From: Sphagnum compactum
Lineage: Eukaryota > Bryophyta > Sphagnopsida > Sphagnales
Assembly (NCBI GenBank): GCA_965153455.1
Contig: OZ234498.1
Location: 7,502,001-7,566,000 of the forward strand
DNA length: 64,000 nucleotides
Direction: 5' to 3'
Below the pieces are notes generated by a model. That model was not told where the DNA came from. It saw only the letters and a list, made by a program, of their open reading frames with translations, and did no database searches. Shown here piece after piece: positions 59,604 through 64,000 of the stretch; the first letter of the stretch is position 1; each line of letters begins with the position of its first letter. Both the position numbers and the translations under genes were made by a program.

Positions 59604-61975
59604 GCAAGGTCTACACCACAATTGACAAGAAACTTTGTTTACTTGTTCCCAAATGGGATACTTTGATGAAACATGAAGGTAGGAAGAAAACAAAAATGGA
59701 TTTGCCAAAGCTCAACATCAAGAAAGGTGAATGGTACAACATCAAGTCTTGCAAACAGAAGCAGAACCAAACTTCGTTTTTTACCAAAACACCTACCAAT
59801 GTTTTACAACAAGTCAATAAGAACACCCATTTGGAGCGAAAGAGGAAGAAAATCGAATTTGCAAAACTTGTTTCAAATCTTGGAAGCTACCCATCCTATG
59901 GTGGAATATGAGAAAAGGAAATCTCTCTACTCTTTCCTTGGTGTGCCTGAGAACCCTAAAATGCACCAGTTTGACTTTTTTGGTTAAGTTATGGCTAAGT
60001 TCATGTATGCCCAAATGATTAACAAAAATTTGGGGATTGTTTTTATTTCTAACTATGTGGCTTTGACATGTGTTCAATTTCCATATACACTTATGTGATG
60101 CAAAATTTGGTGAAACTTCCCATGTTGATTTCTCTTCAAAAAATTATTGATGGAGCAGGAGTTGACAACCTCACTATTGTCATCATGGAGGCCTTACATA
60201 ATAGTGGAGGCTTGAGTTTTGCTACTATAGCTTAAGGGCTACTTTGTTTTGGGGCTATTGGGGTAAGTACATTCCAAGGTATTAAAATTGGGGTCATTAA
60301 GCAAATAAACACAAACTACCCACCTTTTTCCATTGGGGTTCATTGCATGGCTCATAGATGTAATCTTGCATTCAAGACATTGTCTACCTTGGGAATAATT
60401 AGTAGCATTGAAGATTTGTTATAATGCTACCATGCATATTTTGTTCATAACCCAAATAGGCACCTTGAGTTCATTAAATTTACTCACATGATAAAAACAA
60501 AAGGGCTTAAAATGCTCAAGAACATGAAAACCTGTTGGATACCTCTCCTAGATCCTCTAAGGAGAATTTTGTCAACATACATGCCACTTCTAGCCAACAT
60601 GTCTATGGATAACAACAACAACCAAACTACTAAGGTAACTTTCTAATAGACCTTGAACTTTTATATGTTTCTTGCATTGTATGTTATTTGTTGCAATCTT
60701 TTTTGCATTTTCTAATTGATGGTTTGGTTGCATTTAAAGGTTAATTTTACTTTACTTGCTAATCCTTACTGCATGTTCGGAACATGTGCTACATCACACC
60801 TTTGTTGGAGAGCATTGACTTTCTTATGCAAATTGCACAACATCATGATGTCTTCATATGTGATCTAGTGGCTATAATAAAAGTCTACTAGGGGCAGTTC
60901 TTTTCTTTGTACAATGATGACAACTCATCATTTTCCAAGATGAGTTCTAAGCATTAAAAGGTTTGCTAGATTGTAGCCATGACCACATCCACATGAAGTG
61001 GGTAATAAATTTGAATGATTTTAGTGAATAACTCGCCTTCATTGTGATGGTGATAAACTTTGGGCCATGCTTCTACCCAATGTTGAAAGTCAGAATAATT
61101 GTGATTCAAGACTCTTTTCAAAGTCTGATTTCACAAGTGAAATCATAGTGTTCATGTAAGTTTTTAACCTTTTCTTTTTTTTATTCGTCTTGATGTGTTT
61201 TGAGTTTGGGGGGGTTTTTTTTTTAAAACACAAATTTCAATTTGGGGCTTTGTTTTCTTTCAATCCGTGTTGCATCTTTTTTATTTTAATTTCTCTTTGT
61301 TGATTTGTGGGTGCAGTTGCCTTGCTTACTTACAACGTGTGTTGTTACTTGTAGCTTTTCTTTTTTCAATTGTCTTTGCTAGTTTGCAGTTGCAACTATT
61401 AAAATGATCAAAAAGTTGGACAATTGTTTTCCCCAATGTGCCTTGCTTGATGCCATGCATTGTATATCCTTAGTATTGGTTGTAACCCAATTGTGATGAT
61501 AGTTTTACCAAGCATCTGGAAGTGTTGAAAGTTTGGTACTATGAACCAAAACTTTTAGGGTTTGGAGGCTCAAGTTCATTGCTTGATTGTTGGGGGCTGG
61601 ATGCACAACAAGGGATGTTCAAGTTGTGTATGAAAAACAACTATAAGGCTGCCATGGAACCATTTTTTAATTTGAATCCATTGAATTGAATTTGGAGGAC
61701 AATTGATGCATTTTGGGTTTTCACGCATTCTTTCCCTAAGTATCTTAAGCTCGCAAAGATGGCCATAATCCATGTTCTGAGGAGTGTAGAAGATGAAAGA
61801 TGTTTTTCATCTTTTGCATTTCTTAAGAGCAAATTATGAGCTATTTTTTATCTTCACCTTCCTCTTGTTGTTGGCATGTATAGCCAAAAGTTTTATTACT
61901 TCAGAGAGTTTTATGTACGTTGCCACATTTGATGCTTGGATTGGAACAACTGATTGTTACAGTATTCTTACGTAG

Positions 61976-62655
61976 ATGACATTATTTCCTAACATTTTTA
62001 GAGTAGCCTAGTTGTTGCTTAAGTTGCATACTTATATGATTTTGCCCATCCTAAGCCTTGATAGTAGATGACATTTTTGTAGAGATTTCTACAGTAAAGT
62101 AGTTGCTACTTTGCATATTTTTATGATTTTGCTCGTTTTGGCAATAACTTCATGTTTTGTATTGGCCTAGGCCCTTTGTTTCCATCATCTTATTATGCTT
62201 AATGAACCTCTTGCATTTGAGGACATGGAAATTTGTGGTCTAGGTTTGAAATTTTGTTTACAATGAAAGTTTTTTCAATGAAAATTGGTGATAGCTAATT
62301 TGCTTCTCACTCACAAGGCAATGGAATTGGCAACATCACATTTTAAATCTAAACAATAGCCTTAAGTTTGTTTTAAAATGTTGATTGTCACCATTATTGG
62401 CATGTTTCAAATTCCCTTTGATAGCCATTGCCCTTCATTTGCAACACACGAATCTTGCATTTTTTACATGGTGTTATTGCCTATTAAAATGTGACTAGTT
62501 TCAATCATGCCATAAATGACACAACTTGCTACATGCCAAAGTGATGTAACAATCTATTTTAATGTGACTAATTTTAGTCATGCCATAAATGATTTAGCAT
62601 AATAAGTAGACATGTATGTATGTAGGTGGATGCATAATAAGTAGGTAGGTTAGGT
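61976..62655. other. Spacer
   Basis: AT-rich; no ORF. The 3' end of the family-1 transposon may lie here. A short repeat (CATGCCATAAATGA with GTGACTARTTT before it) occurs at about 62485-62520 and 62565-62593. Confidence 0.45.
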
Positions 62656-62659
62656 TAAA

Positions 62660-63850
62660 CTTTAGATTGATCTTATGCTAAATTTCCCATACTAAGCTAA
62701 ACTTGGTTGAACTTGGGTATTTAAATTCAACATGGTTAATTTTGGCTAAATTTGGGTACTTAAACTCAATTTAACGAATTTTGGCTAAACATGGTTAAAT
62801 TTGGGTACTTCAATTCAACTTGGCCAATTTTGGCTCAACTTGGGCACTTTAAGTAAATTTGGTTAATTTTGGCTAAACTTGGCTAAATTAGAGTACTTTA
62901 ACTAAACTTGGTTAATTTTGGTTTAAATTGGTTACACTTGAGTTAAGAATGTATAGCTTAAGGTTTTAAGTTTTATAATATAGGTTTAGTTTAACCAAGT
63001 TAACCAAATATAACCAACTTGAAAATTAAATTTATCCAAATTTAGCCAAAATTAATTAATTTACCCTAATTTAGTCAATTTAAACCTATTTAAACCAAGT
63101 CTAGCCAATTTTAAGTAAGTTTAACTGAAGAATTTAAATACTTTAATTAAGACAAATTTAGCCAAAATAATTTAAAGTAAAATTTTAAAACTAAATTAAA
63201 CCAAGTTTTACCAAAATTAGCTAAAATAATCTAGTTTATTCAAGTTTTAAAAATTTAAGCCAAAATTAGTGAAAGTATCCAAGTTTAACCAAATTTAACC
63301 AAGTTAGTTTTTTTTAACAAAATTAAATTATTCTAGCCAAAATTAATGAAAGAACCCATTTTTAATTAAATTTAGCCAATTTTAGCTAAAGTAAATTAGT
63401 TTAGCAAAATTAAACCAATTTTAGTCAAATTTAATAAAACTTAGCCAAAGTTAACTAAAGTACCCTACTTGAACCAAGTTTAATCAAGTTAAACCAATTT
63501 TAATGAAATTTAATTAAGTTCAGCCAAAAGTATTCAAAATATTCAAATTTAGCCGAGTTTAACCAAGTTTAACCCAAATTAACTAATTTTAGCAAAAATA
63601 TAAACATCTTTAGCCTATTTTAGTTAAAGTATTCAAATTTAGCAACTTTAGTTAAGTTAAATCAAGTTTAGCCAAAATTAGTCATGTTTTAACCAAGTTT
63701 ATTAAAATATTCAATTTAGCCAAGTTAAACCAAACTAAGCCAAAATTCATTGGGTTTAGCAATTTTAAACTAAAATACTTGAAAGTAACTAAACTTAGCC
63801 AAGTTGAATTTAAATGGTCAAGTTTAAATAGGCAAGTTTTGCCCAAGTTG
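62660..63850. repeat. Strand-switching GGTTAAATTTGGC-type degenerate repeat
   Basis: From about 62690 to 62950 the units read TTGGTTAATTTTGGCTAAAC. From about 62985 to 63840 they read as the reverse complement (TTTAACCAAGTTTAGCCAAA). The array is therefore inverted about a point near 62965. Units are about 20 bp and heavily diverged. Confidence 0.8.
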
Positions 63851-63924
63851 TTTAAGAATAGTGCATGTGAAATTCCAAATGAATTTGAATTTATATTTTT
63901 GACTATGACATTATTTGTCACCTT

Positions 63925-64000
63925 GTGAAAAGGTAGTTGGATGGTTACTGCTTGGGCTTGTCACCATGGAGGTGAGGGGTTCAAATCCCTCTTGTGGCCA
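63925..64000 (+). mobile_element. tRNA-derived SINE head (cut by window end)
   Basis: An A-box-like TAGTTGGATGG at 63934-63944 and a B box GGTTCAAATCC at 63978-63988 are spaced as in a pol III internal promoter. No acceptor-stem 5' strand pairs with the 3' sequence, so it is not a working tRNA. The rest of the SINE would lie beyond 64000. Confidence 0.6.

Larger units (their letters stand above)
58650..61975 (+). pseudogene. hAT-type transposase relic (family 1), split by a solo LTR
   Basis: N-terminal part before the LTR: KKSYDYTRKF, stop, FEWVAKLPWAKGVLATNVVL (58665-58779). After the LTR: CKVYTTIDKKLCLLVPKWDT (zinc finger, 59604 on), VLQQVNKNTHLERKRKKIEF, then after a frameshift FQILEATHPMVEYEKRKSLY. 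Later come HCMAHRCNLAFKTLSTLGII (about 60340), HLEFIKFTHMIKTKGLKMLK, and the C-terminal dimerisation region KLAKMAIIHVLRSVEDERCF SSFAFLKSKL (about 61750-61835), then YVATFDAWIG near 61920-61950. The order is that of hAT-type transposases. Many stops and frameshifts. The stop after RKF (TAG) fits decay of a CAG. Terminal repeats not located. Confidence 0.8.

Noticed and set aside
58944-59708. Short ORFs of 67-168 codons on both strands
   Set aside because: They fall in the CpG-rich solo LTR or cross its edge, and have no domain.
63925-64000. Functional tRNA gene
   Set aside because: The B box is good, but no acceptor stem or anticodon arm forms; a SINE is more likely.

Overview
This is nuclear DNA of a land plant. 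Six spliced genes have plant-type partners (VDAC, a BT1-like carrier, SGT, a J protein, an At4g19900-type glycosyltransferase, a prolyl 4-hydroxylase). They sit in very AT-rich, CpG-poor DNA full of decayed hAT-type transposons, small repeats and telomere-like CCCTAAA motifs. The repeat load and a Penelope-like relic would fit a non-flowering vascular plant (fern, lycophyte or gymnosperm), but I cannot fix the lineage.

Layout. 1-3.0 kb: minisatellites and two MITE copies. 3.4-6.2 kb: intact six-exon VDAC gene (minus). 6.2-14.9 kb: AT-rich DNA holding a decayed partial copy of the SGT gene (about 9.69-11.35 kb) and a hAT fragment. 15.9-18.5 kb: four-exon mitochondrial-carrier gene (plus). 20.3-25.4 kb: ten-exon SGT co-chaperone gene (plus), with a Penelope-like reverse-transcriptase relic in intron 2. 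26.1-28.2 kb: J-like protein gene (minus). 29.1-29.3 kb: Ty3/gypsy scrap. 29.3-34.1 kb: AT-rich DNA. 34.8-37.3 kb: five-exon Golgi-type glycosyltransferase gene (minus). 38.2-48.6 kb: transposon relics, a 232-bp tandem repeat and a degenerate minisatellite. 51.2-54.9 kb: eleven-exon prolyl 4-hydroxylase gene (minus) with a GC-AG intron. 56.4-56.8 kb: third MITE copy, inverted. 58.65-61.98 kb: hAT transposase relic split by an 819-bp solo LTR with a 5-bp target duplication. 62.7-63.85 kb: tandem repeat that changes strand midway. The window ends in a tRNA-derived SINE head.

The genes are ordinary and independent: organelle transport (VDAC, carrier), chaperone work (SGT, J-like) and secretory-pathway modification (glycosyltransferase, prolyl hydroxylase). 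Exon models were built by hand from splice consensus, reading phase and remembered protein families; no alignment or transcript data were used. I found no convincing new biological system. The best leads are the intronic Penelope-like relic, the SGT duplicate decayed mainly by C-to-T/G-to-A change, and the nested solo LTR whose removal restores the transposase frame.
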